Shown: one piece after another, positions 5,323-5,656 of the stretch
How positions within the stretch are numbered: the stretch's first letter is position 1
Layout: each line of letters opens with the position of its first letter
Assembly: GCA_002298155.1 (NCBI GenBank)
Contig: DBME01000322.1
Location: 1-5,656, forward strand
Direction of reading: 5' to 3'
Source of the DNA: Holophagaceae bacterium UBA706
GTDB lineage: Bacteria; Acidobacteriota; Holophagae; Holophagales; Holophagaceae
DNA length: 5,656 nt
Program-made: the position numbers and the translations under genes
The notes under the pieces: model-generated
Told to the model about the DNA's origin: nothing
Databases searched by the model: none
Seen by the model: the letters and a program-made list of their open reading frames with translations, nothing else

Positions 5323-5656
5323 TCAGCCGGCCCGGAAGAGGCCGTAGATCCGGCACCCCACGCAGAAGCCCAGGAACGCCTCCAGGCTTGCGGCCAGGAC
5401 GAGGGCGCCGGTCAGGACCTGCGCTGCGAGGGGGTGGTGGAGCCCCAGGGCCAGGGCGATGCCCAGCGAGAAGAGCGCGCCGATGAGGGCCGCGAAGCGC
5501 TTGGGTCCGGCGTTGACCGGCGCGGGGGGGAGCCCCGCGAGGCTGCGCAGCCCCTGCCCGGCCCGGCCGATGGGACTCCACCGCGTCCAGCCGCGGTGGC
5601 GCAGGGCGAAGTCCAGGGCCAGGAGCAGGGGCGCCCAGGGGCGCCCCGTCCAGACC
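5323..5656 (-). CDS. DUF4395-family integral membrane protein (N-terminus cut by window edge)
   Basis: The reading frame enters from the right edge and ends at the TGA at 5323, giving 110 complete residues without a start codon. Seen: WAPLLLALDFALRHRG near the visible start, then WSPIGRAGQGL, a conserved-looking VNAGPKRFAALIG, a hydrophobic segment (FAALIGALFSLGIALALGL), and a second one leading to EAFLGFCVGCRIYGLF near the C-terminus. The AGPKRFAA and FCxGCxxY signatures, together with paired membrane helices, match what I recall of the DUF4395 family, whose biochemical role is not established. The two Cys in CVGC invite a thiol or metal role, but that is speculation. It lies upstream of the FadL gene in the same direction, so co-transcription is possible, subject to the hairpin between them. 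An alternative frame of 113 codons over 5240-5581 gives an Arg/Pro-rich product and is judged a shadow. Confidence 0.8.
   Translation of the reverse strand, partial: VWTGRPWAPLLLALDFALRHRGWTRWSPIGRAGQGLRSLAGLPPAPVNAGPKRFAALIGALFSLGIALALGLHHPLAAQVLTGALVLAASLEAFLGFCVGCRIYGLFRAG

Noticed and set aside
5240..5581. 113-codon minus-strand frame overlapping the DUF4395 gene in another frame
   Set aside because: The product is Arg/Pro-rich with no hydrophobic segments, whereas the other frame gives the membrane helices and the FCVGCRIYG motif.

Overview
This is a GC-rich (visually about 65-70 %), gene-dense window from a Gram-negative bacterium: two of its proteins are predicted outer-membrane beta-barrels with signal peptides. 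The protein style (GC-rich codons, the anti-sigma factor, the FadL-type porin, the DUF4395 protein) would fit a member of the Acidobacteriota such as the Holophaga/Geothrix group. That is an impression from recall and not a demonstrated assignment.

Layout. Positions 1-1006 (minus strand) hold an ECF sigma factor followed, through a 4-base ATGA overlap, by a zinc-motif anti-sigma factor that runs off the left edge. An ECF-type promoter lies just upstream of the sigma gene, so the pair probably autoregulates. Positions 1108-2409 (plus strand) hold a self-contained regulatory module: a TetR-family repressor gene, an intrinsic terminator, and a gene for a small secreted, probably outer-membrane, protein. 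The same palindrome GTCACC-N4-GGTGAC sits in front of both genes. In the tetR promoter it fills the spacer between the -35 and -10 hexamers. This is the strongest regulatory signal in the window and predicts that the repressor controls itself and the membrane protein.

Positions 2410-2604 are a strikingly AT-rich non-coding stretch with promoter-like hexamers and small inverted repeats. It precedes a 468-residue protein of unknown function that has WD40/beta-propeller-like repeats in its C-terminal half. That gene converges with a FadL/OMPP1-family outer-membrane transporter gene on the minus strand; the two stop codons share one CTAG. Upstream of the FadL gene on the same strand is a GC-rich hairpin and then the end of a DUF4395 membrane protein gene, cut by the right edge.

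Taken together, the window carries cell-envelope functions and their regulation. I see no CRISPR array, tRNA, rRNA, insertion sequence or phage gene. No clearly new multi-gene system is evident; the TetR/small outer-membrane protein pair is the most self-contained candidate for follow-up.
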